Shown: piece by piece, positions 52,845 through 61,282 of the stretch
How the letters are laid out: every line of letters begins with the position of its first letter
Position numbering within the stretch: the first letter of the stretch is position 1
Source of the DNA: Mycobacterium marinum
GTDB taxonomy: Bacteria; Actinomycetota; Actinomycetes; Mycobacteriales; Mycobacteriaceae
Reading direction: 5' to 3'
Assembly: GCF_003391395.1 (NCBI RefSeq)
Contig: NZ_CP024190.1
Coordinates: 2,170,001-2,234,000 of the forward strand
DNA length: 64,000 bases
The notes under the pieces: generated by a model
The model's input: the letters and a program-made list of their open reading frames with translations, nothing else
What the model was told of the DNA's origin: nothing
Database searches by the model: none
Made by a program: the position numbers and the translations under genes

Positions 52845-54392
52845 ATGAGTTCGGTCATCGAAATCTCCCGCGACCACAACCCGTTCCCGCGGCTAGGGGT
52901 TTGCGTCGATCGCAACGGTGTCGCGCGCTACGACGAACTGCCGGCCACCCTGCTGGAAATGCTCGCCGAGCAGTTCGACAGCCGTCCCGACGCCATGGCG
53001 GTGATCGAAGTCGGTGGCGACCGGTTGACCTACCGCCAGTTGTGGTGCCGCGCATCGCGAGTGGCCGGAGGGCTGCGGGCCGACGGCCTGAAACCAGGTG
53101 ACCGGGTGGCCGTGCGATACCCGGCGGGCATCAATTGGGTGCTGGCATTTTGGGGGGTACTGATGGCCGGGGGAATCGCGGTTGCGGTCAACACACGCTC
53201 GGCCCGCCCCGAGGTCGAATTCGTGCTAAACGACTGCGGGGCACGCATCGACCTGGCACCACAGGACGCGCTGCCCGATGGCGATCCGTATCTCACCGAG
53301 CAACTCGGCCCGCGTGATGTCGCAGCGCTGTTCTACACGTCGGGCACCACCGGACACCCCAAGGGCGTGCCAACGACTCACGAGGCGTTCCTGACCAACA
53401 CCGAGAACGGGCTCAGATGTCTCGGATTGGCAACGGATCTCGGTGAGCAACTGCGCACCCTGATCACGGTGCCGTTGTTTCATGTGACAGGCTGCAACTC
53501 ACAGCTGTTGACGGCCGCCCGGCTTGGCGGCGTCGCGGTGATCCTGCCTGCACTCGACCTTGACCAGGCGCTCGTAACGCTTCTCGCAGAGCGGATCTCG
53601 CTCCTGGTGACCGTCCCGGCGGTGTATTCTTTACTGCTGCGGCACAAGGATTTTGGCGCTGCCGATGTTTCGGGAGTCCGCCAGGTCTGCTACGGGGGTG
53701 CGCCGATAGCGCCGTCGCTGGTGCGGCGGGTGAAGGAAGCGTTTCCGCGGGCCACGGTGTTGAATGGATACGGCATGACGGAGTCCGCCTCGCTGATGAC
53801 CGTGCTGCCCGACCCGGAGGCCGTCGAGCACGCCGATTCGGTCGGATATGCGGTTCCTTCGGTGGACCTGGGGGTAATTCCGTTGCGCGACGGCGGGACC
53901 GGTCCAGGTGGGCTGGTAGGCGAGCTGGTGGTGCGTGGCGCCAATGTGACGGCGGGCTACTGGAATCGGCCGGAGGCCACGTCGGCGACGATCGTGGACG
54001 GCTGGTTGCATACCGGTGACGTGGTCCGCGTCGACGATGCGGGTCGGGTGCACGTCATCGATCGACTCAAAGACATCATCAACCGGGGTGGGGAGAACGT
54101 CTCGAGTGTCGAGGTCGAATCCGTGTTGTTGTCCGCGCCCAGCATCGCCGACGCGTGTGTGTTGGCCGTGCCCGACGAGGTGATGGGGGAGAAGGTCGGA
54201 GCGGTGCTGTTCGGGGGCGCCGACCCGATCGATGTGGCCGCGGTGCTGCAACACTGTCGGGCCCAGCTCGCGGACTTCAAAGTCCCGCAATACGTGACCG
54301 TGGTGACCAATCCGTTGCCGCGCAACGCCGGAGGCAAGCTGCTCAAGGCCAAGCTTCGCGAGCAGATCCAGTGGGGCGCGGCCTTGCGGTGA
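52845..54392 (+). CDS. AMP-binding acyl-CoA ligase (FadD-type)
   Basis: Adenylate-forming enzyme of 515 aa. The P-loop is YTSGTTGHPKGVP (about 164-176), followed by VPLFHVTGCN, NGYGMTESASL, DGWLHTGDVVRVD and the C-terminal PRNAGGKLLKAK with the catalytic Lys. Such ligases activate a fatty or other carboxylic acid to acyl-AMP and then to the CoA thioester. AAAGGA precedes the ATG. It lies between PPE and PE genes on the same strand, where I know of no ligase gene in M. tuberculosis. The acyl substrate is unknown. Confidence 0.9.
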   Translation: MSSVIEISRDHNPFPRLGVCVDRNGVARYDELPATLLEMLAEQFDSRPDAMAVIEVGGDRLTYRQLWCRASRVAGGLRADGLKPGDRVAVRYPAGINWVLAFWGVLMAGGIAVAVNTRSARPEVEFVLNDCGARIDLAPQDALPDGDPYLTEQLGPRDVAALFYTSGTTGHPKGVPTTHEAFLTNTENGLRCLGLATDLGEQLRTLITVPLFHVTGCNSQLLTAARLGGVAVILPALDLDQALVTLLAERISLLVTVPAVYSLLLRHKDFGAADVSGVRQVCYGGAPIAPSLVRRVKEAFPRATVLNGYGMTESASLMTVLPDPEAVEHADSVGYAVPSVDLGVIPLRDGGTGPGGLVGELVVRGANVTAGYWNRPEATSATIVDGWLHTGDVVRVDDAGRVHVIDRLKDIINRGGENVSSVEVESVLLSAPSIADACVLAVPDEVMGEKVGAVLFGGADPIDVAAVLQHCRAQLADFKVPQYVTVVTNPLPRNAGGKLLKAKLREQIQWGAALR

Positions 54393-54691
54393 CTGACGCG
54401 CGCGCACGGCCCGCAGAAATTTTTTCGCCACAAGGCTCAATTCGGTGCGGTCGGCCGTGCCAAGGTGACACGCTCGAATGGACAGTGTTAGCGCTGTCGG
54501 CGTCGGCGTTAAGAAACCGTAAATGGATTCCTCGCCTTGCGTCTTTGGGCCGGAAGTGCGGGGGTGCATATCACTAGCCTTATCTCAGTGCACAGGAGCC
54601 AATCAGAAAATAATCAGAAAGTGTTCAGCAAATGTACAGGAAATTCGGTCGCGGCACTGAGCCGGAATGTTTCACAAGGAAGGAGCAATAG
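54393..54691. other. Intergenic region upstream of the PE gene
   Basis: About 300 bp with no supportable gene. From about 54560 it becomes AT-rich and contains a short tandem repeat (AATCAGAAA twice, 54602-54621). AAGGAG just before the PE ATG is a good ribosome-binding site. The region probably holds the promoter of the PE-PPE pair. Confidence 0.55.
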
Positions 54692-55495
54692 ATGTCTTTT
54701 CTGACTACACAGCCCGAAGAGCTGGCCGCAGCGGCGGGCAAGCTGGAGACCATCGGTGCGACGATGGATGCGGAGAACGTGGCCGCCGTGGCTCCGACCA
54801 CGACCGGAGTCATTCCCGCGGCAGCAGACGAGGTGTCGGCGCTGCAGGCGTCACTGTTCACCGCCTACGGAACCCTGTATCAGCAGGTCAGCGCCGAGGC
54901 GGCGACCCTCTACGACATGTTCGTCAGAACGCTCGGGGTCAGCGCTGGCACCTATGCGGCCGCAGAGACGGCCAATTCGTCGGCGGCCGCCTCTCCGTTG
55001 TCGGGGATCATCGACGCGCTCGGCGCATCGACGCCCGCATCAGACATCGCGAACATCGTGAATATCGGGGCGGGGAACTGGGCCTCGGCTTCGTCGGACT
55101 TGCTCGCGCTGGCTGGTGGCGGCTTGCTTCCGGCCGCGGTTCAGGCTGCCGAAGGCGATGTCGCGCAAGCCGCCGGCAGCGCGGAATCCGCCGCTGCGGC
55201 GGCCGGGGCCGCCTCACTCGGCGAGGCCCCGATCGTGGCCGGTGTGGGCGGGGTGTCGGCCATGTCCGCGGCATCCGCGTCGCCCAGTTGGGCCGGGCAG
55301 GCGACCTTGGTCTCCAGTACGAGTGCCGGCGCCCTGCGGGGCGCGGGCTGGACGGTTCCGGCGCCACAAGCAGCGCCGGGAACCGTCATTCCCGGAATGC
55401 CGGGACTGGCCGCGGCTACTCGCAATAGCGCGGGATTCGGCGCCCCACGCTACGGCGTCAAACCCATCGTCATGCCAAAACCGGCGGCCGTCTAG
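54692..55495 (+). CDS. PE27: PE family protein with PPE-like C-terminal tail
   Basis: Protein of 267 aa. The PE domain (about 1-95) begins MSFLTTQPEELAAAAGKL with Pro-Glu at 8-9 and LFTAYGTLYQQVSAEAATLY later. Beyond it is an Ala/Ser-rich stretch, then SPSWAGQATLV and a terminus PRYGVKPIVMPKPAAV that is almost the same as that of the flanking PPE proteins. PE proteins pair with PPE proteins for ESX-dependent export; the PPE gene 69 bp downstream is the natural partner. The name PE27 rests on synteny with Rv2769c and similar length. Confidence 0.88.
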   Translation: MSFLTTQPEELAAAAGKLETIGATMDAENVAAVAPTTTGVIPAAADEVSALQASLFTAYGTLYQQVSAEAATLYDMFVRTLGVSAGTYAAAETANSSAAASPLSGIIDALGASTPASDIANIVNIGAGNWASASSDLLALAGGGLLPAAVQAAEGDVAQAAGSAESAAAAAGAASLGEAPIVAGVGGVSAMSAASASPSWAGQATLVSSTSAGALRGAGWTVPAPQAAPGTVIPGMPGLAAATRNSAGFGAPRYGVKPIVMPKPAAV

Positions 55496-55543
55496 CAAAC
55501 GAATAACTAGACCACTGCCAGCAACCAAGAACGCCGAATTTCG

Positions 55544-55549
55544 GATAAT
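55544..55549 (+). promoter_or_regulatory. Candidate -10 upstream of the fourth PPE gene
   Basis: GATAAT lies 15 nt before the PPE ATG at 55565, after an AGAACGCC sequence that also occurs upstream of the PPE gene at 51624. Confidence 0.3.
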
Positions 55550-55564
55550 CAGGGGATAGGAAAA

Positions 55565-56746
55565 ATGGATTTCGGAGCTTTACCACCTGAGATCAACTCC
55601 ACACGCATGTACGCGGGCGCGGGTGCGACACCAATGATGGCCGCGGCGGCGGCGTGGAACCGGCTGGCCGTCGAGTTGGGTACCACGGCCGCCTCCTTCG
55701 AATCGGTGGTCACCCAGCTGACCACCGAACAATGGATGGGGCCGGCATCCACGTCGATGGCGGTCGCGGTTCAGCCGTACCTGGCGTGGCTGACCTATAC
55801 GGCGGAATCCGCGGCACACGCAGGTGCGCAAGCCACGGCATCGGCGGCCGCGTTTGAGGCGGCGTTTGCCGCGACGGTTCCCCCGGCCGCAGTGGCGGCC
55901 AACCGGGCGCAGTTGGCGATGCTGGTATCGACGAACATCCTGGGCCAGAACACGCCCGCCATCGCGGCCACCGAGGCCCAGTACGGCGAGATGTGGGCGC
56001 AGGACGCGTTGGCGATGTACGGGTACGCGGCGTCCTCGGCGGCCGCCGGCACGCTGAATCCTTTGACCACGCCCGCGCAGATCGCCAACCCGGCCGGGCT
56101 GGCGAGCCAGGCGGCCGCCGTGAGCCAGGCCGCCGCGGCCACCACCGTCGAGCAGGTGGGCCTGGGCAATCTGATCACCAACGTGCCAGGGGCGGTCATG
56201 GGTCTGGCATCCCCGGCGGCATCACTGGTCGATGCGACCGGGCTGAGCACCCTGGTTCAGGACATCAGCAGCGTGCTGGGGACACCCTTCCTGCAGAACG
56301 CCATCAACGGTGCGGTCAACACCGCGGCATGGTTCGTCATGGCGGCCATCCCCAATTCGGTCTTCCTCGGCCACACCCTCAACGCCATCGAGACCGCGGG
56401 CGCGCCCGTGGCTGCCGATCTTGCCCCAGCCCTCGCGCCCGCGGCGGGCCTAAGGCATGCGGTGGCGCCGTTGAGCCTCGGTGGGGCCGGCGTTGAGGCG
56501 GGTCTGGGGCAGGCCGCTGGGGTGGGCAAGTTGTCGGTTCCGGTCGGTTGGTCCAGCGCCGCGCCCGCGCTGACCTCTGGCACCACGGCGCTGGACGGCA
56601 GCGGCTGGGCCGTACCCGAGGAAGCCGGGCCAATAGCGGCGATGCCGGGTGGACCGGGAATGGCAGTGGCAGGCAAGGGCGGGGGCTTTGCCGGGCCACG
56701 CTATGGATTCAAACCCACCGTCATGCCCAAGCAGGTTGTCGTTTGA
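55565..56746 (+). CDS. PPE family protein, SVP subgroup (PPE43 position)
   Basis: PPE protein of 393 aa starting MDFGALPPEINSTRMYAGAG, with WMGPASTSMAVA in the loop and GQNTPAIAATEAQYGEMWA near 120-140. GKLSVPVGW near residue 320 is the SVP motif, and PRYGFKPTVMPKQVVV ends the protein. AGGAAAA precedes the ATG. The N-terminal half is close to that of the PPE at 51624, which suggests duplication. It follows the PE gene by 69 bp and is its likely secretion partner; the position is that of Rv2768c. Confidence 0.93.
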   Translation: MDFGALPPEINSTRMYAGAGATPMMAAAAAWNRLAVELGTTAASFESVVTQLTTEQWMGPASTSMAVAVQPYLAWLTYTAESAAHAGAQATASAAAFEAAFAATVPPAAVAANRAQLAMLVSTNILGQNTPAIAATEAQYGEMWAQDALAMYGYAASSAAAGTLNPLTTPAQIANPAGLASQAAAVSQAAAATTVEQVGLGNLITNVPGAVMGLASPAASLVDATGLSTLVQDISSVLGTPFLQNAINGAVNTAAWFVMAAIPNSVFLGHTLNAIETAGAPVAADLAPALAPAAGLRHAVAPLSLGGAGVEAGLGQAAGVGKLSVPVGWSSAAPALTSGTTALDGSGWAVPEEAGPIAAMPGGPGMAVAGKGGGFAGPRYGFKPTVMPKQVVV

Positions 56747-56777
56747 TCCCCACTGACCTGAAAAACCGACGGGACTC

Positions 56778-59700
56778 ATGACTCTGCTAATCGCGAACCG
56801 CGGTGAGATTGCGCTGCGAATCATCCGCACGGCAAATGAATTGGGAATCGCGACGGTGGCGGTGTATGCCGAAGACGACGCCGAGACCCCACACGTGCAC
56901 GCTGCCGATGAGGCGATCGGTTTGCCTGGCAAGGGCGCATCCGCCTACCTGGACCGAGCGGCGATCCTCGCGGCGGCCGCGAAGGCCGGGGCCCGCCTGA
57001 TCCATCCCGGCTACGGATTTCTCAGCGAGAACTCCGAATTTGTGTGGGCCTGCACGGCCGCGGGATACACGTTTGTCGGGCCGGACGCCGACGTACTGGA
57101 CCTGGTGGGCAACAAGGCCTCTGCCCGTGGCGTCGCGACTGCCGCCGGAGTGCCGGTATTGGCCGCGACCGAAGGGCCGAGCAGCGTCGAGGACGTCCGT
57201 GCCTTCTTCGCTGACCAGGATGGCGGCATCATGATCAAGGCGCTGGCCGGCGGTGGAGGCCGCGGAATGCGCAAGGTCGAGTGCGGTGACCAGATCGACA
57301 ACGCATACCGGCAGTGCGCGGCCGAAGCGCAACTCGGATTCGGCAGTCCCGCGCTGTTCGCTGAGGCGTTGCTGCACAACGCGCGCCACATCGAGGTCCA
57401 GGTGGTCGCCGCCCCCGTCGGGCACCAAACACGTGCCCTGGCTCTTGGGGACCGGGACTGCAGTATCCAGCGGCGCTACCAGAAGCTGGTTGAAATAGCG
57501 CCAGCCCAGCAACTTTCGGACCTGCTGCGGCGTCAGCTGCATCAGGCCGCCGCGCGGTTGTGCGCCAGGGTAGGCCTGCGCGGGGTCGCCACGGTCGAAT
57601 TCTTGGTTGCGGGGGACAAGTTCGTTTTTCTCGAGATCAATCCGCGAATTCAGGTGGAACACACCATCACCGAAGAGGTCACCGGGGTGGACCTGGTGGC
57701 CGCACAGTTGGCGATCGCCGGCGGCGCCTCCTACTACGAACTGGGTCATCAGCTCGGACTACCCGCCGGTATCGCCTCTGACGGCAGTGAAGTCATCGGC
57801 GAGCCCGCCGTGCGCCGCGGGATCGCCATCCAGACCCGGATCAACATGGAGACCCTCGCCGCTGACGGCTCGGTCTCGCCCGCTACCGGCACCCTGAACG
57901 TGTTCTCGCCGCCAAGCGGTCCGGGCGTGCGGGTCGATACCTATGGCCGGACAGGCCTGGTCCCCAGCCCGCTCTACGACTCGCTGCTGGCCAAGGTGAT
58001 CACCCACGTACACGGTTCTTCGTTTCCGGCAGCGTTGCGCAAGGCCCGGACCGTGTTGTCCGATTTCAGCATTGAGGGCATCGCGACCAACGCCGGTCTG
58101 TTGCGAGAAGTGCTCTCGGATGACCGTCTTGTGTCCGGAGTGGTGCCGACGACCTTCCTCGACGAGATACTCCCGGCGCTGGTAGAGGAGGCGCAGTCAC
58201 AGCAGCGCGAGGTCCGTGTGGTGGCCCTCGAGTTGTACCCCGGTGAACAGGCGTTGCGCGCCCAAATGGCGGGCACCGTCGTCGAGGTTCCGCCCGAGGG
58301 CGTCGATATCGGCGCCGGTGACCAACTGGTGGTTCTGGAAGCGATGAAAATGCAGCATGTGCTGGCGGCGCCGGATCGGCTTCACACGGTCCGGATACTG
58401 GTGACGCCCGGTCAGGTCGTTGCGACGGGCGACCCGCTAGTAGTCTTCAGCCGTACCGATGCTGGAGAAGACGTCGAATCATCTTTGGCGGCAGTCGATC
58501 TGGATCGCTCGCGGGCCGATCTCGAGGAGGTCCGGGCGCGCCACCGGCTGGCTCTGGACGAGGGCAGGGAACTCGCCGTCGGCAAGCGGCACAAGCAAGG
58601 CCGACGCACGGCGCGGGAGAACATCGCCGACCTGGTGGATGCCGGAAGCTTCGTCGAATACGGTGCACTGGCGATCGCGGCGCAACGCAGCCGGCGCTCC
58701 GAGGGAGACCTGATCGTGAGCACTCCGGCCGACGGCCTGGTGGCCGGGCTGGCAACCATCGGGGCGGATCGCTTCGGAAACAACGCCGCCGAGGCGGTGG
58801 TGGTGTCCTATGACTACACCGTGCTGGCCGGAACCCAAGGCATGCGCAACCACGCCAAGACCGATCGTGTCTTCGGACTGGCCGCTCGAAAACGGATTCC
58901 GGTCGTGCTGTTTGCCGAGGGCGGTGGTGGCCGGCCGGGGGACACCGACCTCGGCAACATTTCCGGACTCGATGTGCCGACCTTCCGCATGCTGGCCGGA
59001 CTCAGCGGGCGGGTGCCGTTGGTGTCGATCGTTTCCGGCCGCTGCTTCGCCGGCAATGCCGCACTCGCCGGAGTATGCGACGTGATCATTGCGACCCCGG
59101 ACGCCAACATCGGGATGGGTGGTCCCGCAATGATCGAGGGCGGTGGGCTCGGGGTGTACCCCCCGGAGGCGATCGGCCCGATCGACGTTCAACGACGAAA
59201 CGGCGTGGTAAGTCTGGTCGCCCGCGACGAAGCCCATGCGGTGTCGCTTGCCAAACGGTATCTCGGCTACTTCCAGGGCAAGGTCGAGGGTTGGCAGGCG
59301 CCGGATCCGCGGTTGGCCCGCCAGGTGGTGCCGGAGAATCGGTTGCGCGCCTACGATGTTCACCGTGCGATCGAGTCCATTGTGGACGTCGGTTCGGTAT
59401 TGGAGTTGCGCGCCGACTATGGGGTGGGCATCGTCACCGCACTCGTTCGGATCGAGGGTGTTGCCTACGGGTTGATCGCCAATAGCAGTCACCACCTCGG
59501 TGGTGCCATCGATGCCGAAGCATCGGACAAGGCGACCGACTTCCTCATGCTCTGCGAATCGTTTCGGTTGCCGGTGATCTCACTGTGTGACACGCCCGGG
59601 TTCATGGTTGGGCCAGACGCGGAAACGCAAGCCTCGGTCCGCCGGTTCGGCCGGATGTTTCTGGCCGGCGCACGGTTGACGGTGCCGCTCGGAATGATCA

Positions 59701-60011
59701 TCTTGCGCAAGGGATATGGGCTGGGAGCCATGGCGATGGCCGGCGGCTCCTTTCATGCCCCCGAATTCACCATCGCCTGGCCCACCGGGGAGATCGGCGG
59801 CATGGGCTTGGAAGGGGCGGTCCGCCTTGGCTTTAGTAAAGAACTCGCGGCGGCCGCCGACGACATCGAGCGCCAAGAACTCTTCGATCGTCTTGTTCAG
59901 GCCGCCTACCAACACGGCAAAGCGCTACGGTCGGCCACCACATTCGAACTGGATGACGTGATAGACCCGGCAGAGTCCCGGGCCTGGATCACCAGACTGC
60001 CGGGACGCTGA
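56778..60011 (+). CDS. Single-chain acyl-CoA carboxylase (BC-BCCP-CT fusion)
   Basis: Protein of 1077 aa uniting a whole biotin-dependent carboxylase. Biotin carboxylase spans about 1-445 (LIANRGEIALRIIRTANELG; ALAGGGGRGMRKV; EINPRIQVEHTITEEVTG). A biotinyl domain (about 485-560) carries the target Lys524 in EAMKMQH. Carboxyltransferase N and C domains fill about 590-1077 (GMRNHAKTDRVFGLAARK; GGPAMIEGGGLGVYPPEAIG; CDTPGFMVGPDAETQ). The layout matches the single-chain long-chain acyl-CoA carboxylase of M. avium subsp. paratuberculosis. It begins 31 bp after the PPE gene, in a site where I know of no such gene in M. tuberculosis. Confidence 0.93.
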   Translation: MTLLIANRGEIALRIIRTANELGIATVAVYAEDDAETPHVHAADEAIGLPGKGASAYLDRAAILAAAAKAGARLIHPGYGFLSENSEFVWACTAAGYTFVGPDADVLDLVGNKASARGVATAAGVPVLAATEGPSSVEDVRAFFADQDGGIMIKALAGGGGRGMRKVECGDQIDNAYRQCAAEAQLGFGSPALFAEALLHNARHIEVQVVAAPVGHQTRALALGDRDCSIQRRYQKLVEIAPAQQLSDLLRRQLHQAAARLCARVGLRGVATVEFLVAGDKFVFLEINPRIQVEHTITEEVTGVDLVAAQLAIAGGASYYELGHQLGLPAGIASDGSEVIGEPAVRRGIAIQTRINMETLAADGSVSPATGTLNVFSPPSGPGVRVDTYGRTGLVPSPLYDSLLAKVITHVHGSSFPAALRKARTVLSDFSIEGIATNAGLLREVLSDDRLVSGVVPTTFLDEILPALVEEAQSQQREVRVVALELYPGEQALRAQMAGTVVEVPPEGVDIGAGDQLVVLEAMKMQHVLAAPDRLHTVRILVTPGQVVATGDPLVVFSRTDAGEDVESSLAAVDLDRSRADLEEVRARHRLALDEGRELAVGKRHKQGRRTARENIADLVDAGSFVEYGALAIAAQRSRRSEGDLIVSTPADGLVAGLATIGADRFGNNAAEAVVVSYDYTVLAGTQGMRNHAKTDRVFGLAARKRIPVVLFAEGGGGRPGDTDLGNISGLDVPTFRMLAGLSGRVPLVSIVSGRCFAGNAALAGVCDVIIATPDANIGMGGPAMIEGGGLGVYPPEAIGPIDVQRRNGVVSLVARDEAHAVSLAKRYLGYFQGKVEGWQAPDPRLARQVVPENRLRAYDVHRAIESIVDVGSVLELRADYGVGIVTALVRIEGVAYGLIANSSHHLGGAIDAEASDKATDFLMLCESFRLPVISLCDTPGFMVGPDAETQASVRRFGRMFLAGARLTVPLGMIILRKGYGLGAMAMAGGSFHAPEFTIAWPTGEIGGMGLEGAVRLGFSKELAAAADDIERQELFDRLVQAAYQHGKALRSATTFELDDVIDPAESRAWITRLPGR

Positions 60012-60027
60012 CGGTTCGCGCGGCTAG

Positions 60028-60378
60028 TTATCCGTGGCCGGAGCCGCAACCGACGCCGGGGATGCAGCCCTGGCCGCCCGGCACGCCACCGGGTCCGGAG
60101 AACTGGCCTCCGGAGCCGCAACCGACGCCGGGGATGCAGCCTTGGCCGCCCGGTCCGCCGCCGGGGCCACCGTTGACCCCTCCGGATCCGCAGTTGCCGT
60201 TGCTGTCGCAGCCGCTGCCGCCGGGCTGTTCGGTGGCGAGGAAAGTGATTGCTGTGGTGGTCGCTGCCGGGCCGGCCGCCGCGACGGCATCGGCTGTGAC
60301 AACCGGTGCTGCGGCGATCGCAGTAGCGACAGCCCCAGCCACCACCAGTGGTTTGATGAGGTGTGATTTCGCTAACAT
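60028..60378 (-). CDS. Small secreted Gly/Cys-repeat protein
   Basis: Protein of 116 aa. The N-terminus MLAKSHLIKPLVVAGAVATA is a signal peptide running to about VTADAVAAA. The mature part is Gly/Pro/Cys-rich: CDSNGNCGSGG, then two copies of GGQGCIPGVGCGSG separated by a glycine-rich spacer. Regular cysteine pairs suggest disulfide bonding in the envelope or outside the cell. No function is known to me. ATG 60378 was chosen because the hydrophobic signal starts there. It lies antisense between the carboxylase and SDR genes. Confidence 0.75.
   Translation of the reverse strand: MLAKSHLIKPLVVAGAVATAIAAAPVVTADAVAAAGPAATTTAITFLATEQPGGSGCDSNGNCGSGGVNGGPGGGPGGQGCIPGVGCGSGGQFSGPGGVPGGQGCIPGVGCGSGHG
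60038..60153. repeat. Two 44-bp direct repeats within the Gly/Cys protein gene
   Basis: Copies at 60038-60081 and 60110-60153 differ at one base (C/T) and are 72 bp apart start to start. They encode the repeated GGQGCIPGVGCGSG segment. The near identity points to recent duplication and possible copy-number variation. Confidence 0.85.
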
Positions 60379-60499
60379 CCTTATCGCATACCACGCGCGC
60401 GCCTGCCCGAAACATGGCAGCAGGGATTGAGTGCAACAGGTGCCCGTCAACGATGTTATTGACTGAGTCCGGCTCACCGACAACCGAAGGCACACCACG

Positions 60500-61282
60500 A
60501 TGACCTCACTGGATCTGACCGGCCGCACCGCGATAATCACCGGAGCCTCAAGGGGTATCGGGTTGGCCATCGCACAACGTCTCGCCGGCGCGGGCGCCAA
60601 CGTGGTGCTCACCGCGCGCAAGCAGGAGTCCGCCGACGCCGCCGCCGCTGAGGTGGGTGAGCGGGCGGTGGGCGTCGGCGCTCACGCGGTCGATGAGGAG
60701 GCCGCGCGAGGGTGCGTCGACCTCGCGCTCGAGCGCTTCGGCAGCGTGGACATCCTGATCAACAACGCGGGAACCAACCCGGCCTACGGTCCGCTGATCG
60801 AGCAGGACCATGCCCGGTTCACCAAGATTTTCGATGTCAACCTGTGGGCCCCGCTGATGTGGACCTCGCTGGTGGTCAAGGCCTGGATGGGCGAACACGG
60901 CGGCGTCGTGATCAATACCGCCTCGATCGGCGGAATGCACCAATCGCCGGCCATGGGGATGTACAACGCCACCAAGGCCGCCCTGATCCATGTGACCAAG
61001 CAGCTCGCGCTGGAACTTTCACCGCGGGTGCGCGTCAATGCGATCTGCCCCGGTGTGGTGCGCACCAAGCTCGCCGAAGCGCTGTGGAAAGACCACGAGG
61101 ACCCGCTGGCGGCCAACATCGCGCTCGGACGGATCGGGGAACCGGTGGATGTCGCCGAAGCCGTCGGCTTTTTGGTGTCGGACGCGGCGAGCTGGATCAC
61201 CGGCGAGACCATGGTGATTGACGGCGGTCTGCTGCTCGGCAGCGCGGCGGGTTTCCAGTCCCGGCCGGGCAGCGCCTCGTGA
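60500..61282 (+). CDS. fabG5: Short-chain dehydrogenase/reductase (FabG5-like, Rv2766c)
   Basis: SDR of 260 aa. The NAD(P) loop is TGASRGIG (14-21), with NNAG (about 90), Ser in NTASIGG and catalytic Tyr155 and Lys159 (YNATK). The C-terminal ITGETMVIDGG is typical of FabG-type enzymes, so a 3-oxoacyl or hydroxyacyl thioester substrate is likely. The length equals Rv2766c. The next two genes, coupled acyl-CoA dehydrogenases, follow with a 4-nt overlap, forming one operon for acyl-CoA degradation or modification. Confidence 0.92.
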   Translation: MTSLDLTGRTAIITGASRGIGLAIAQRLAGAGANVVLTARKQESADAAAAEVGERAVGVGAHAVDEEAARGCVDLALERFGSVDILINNAGTNPAYGPLIEQDHARFTKIFDVNLWAPLMWTSLVVKAWMGEHGGVVINTASIGGMHQSPAMGMYNATKAALIHVTKQLALELSPRVRVNAICPGVVRTKLAEALWKDHEDPLAANIALGRIGEPVDVAEAVGFLVSDAASWITGETMVIDGGLLLGSAAGFQSRPGSAS

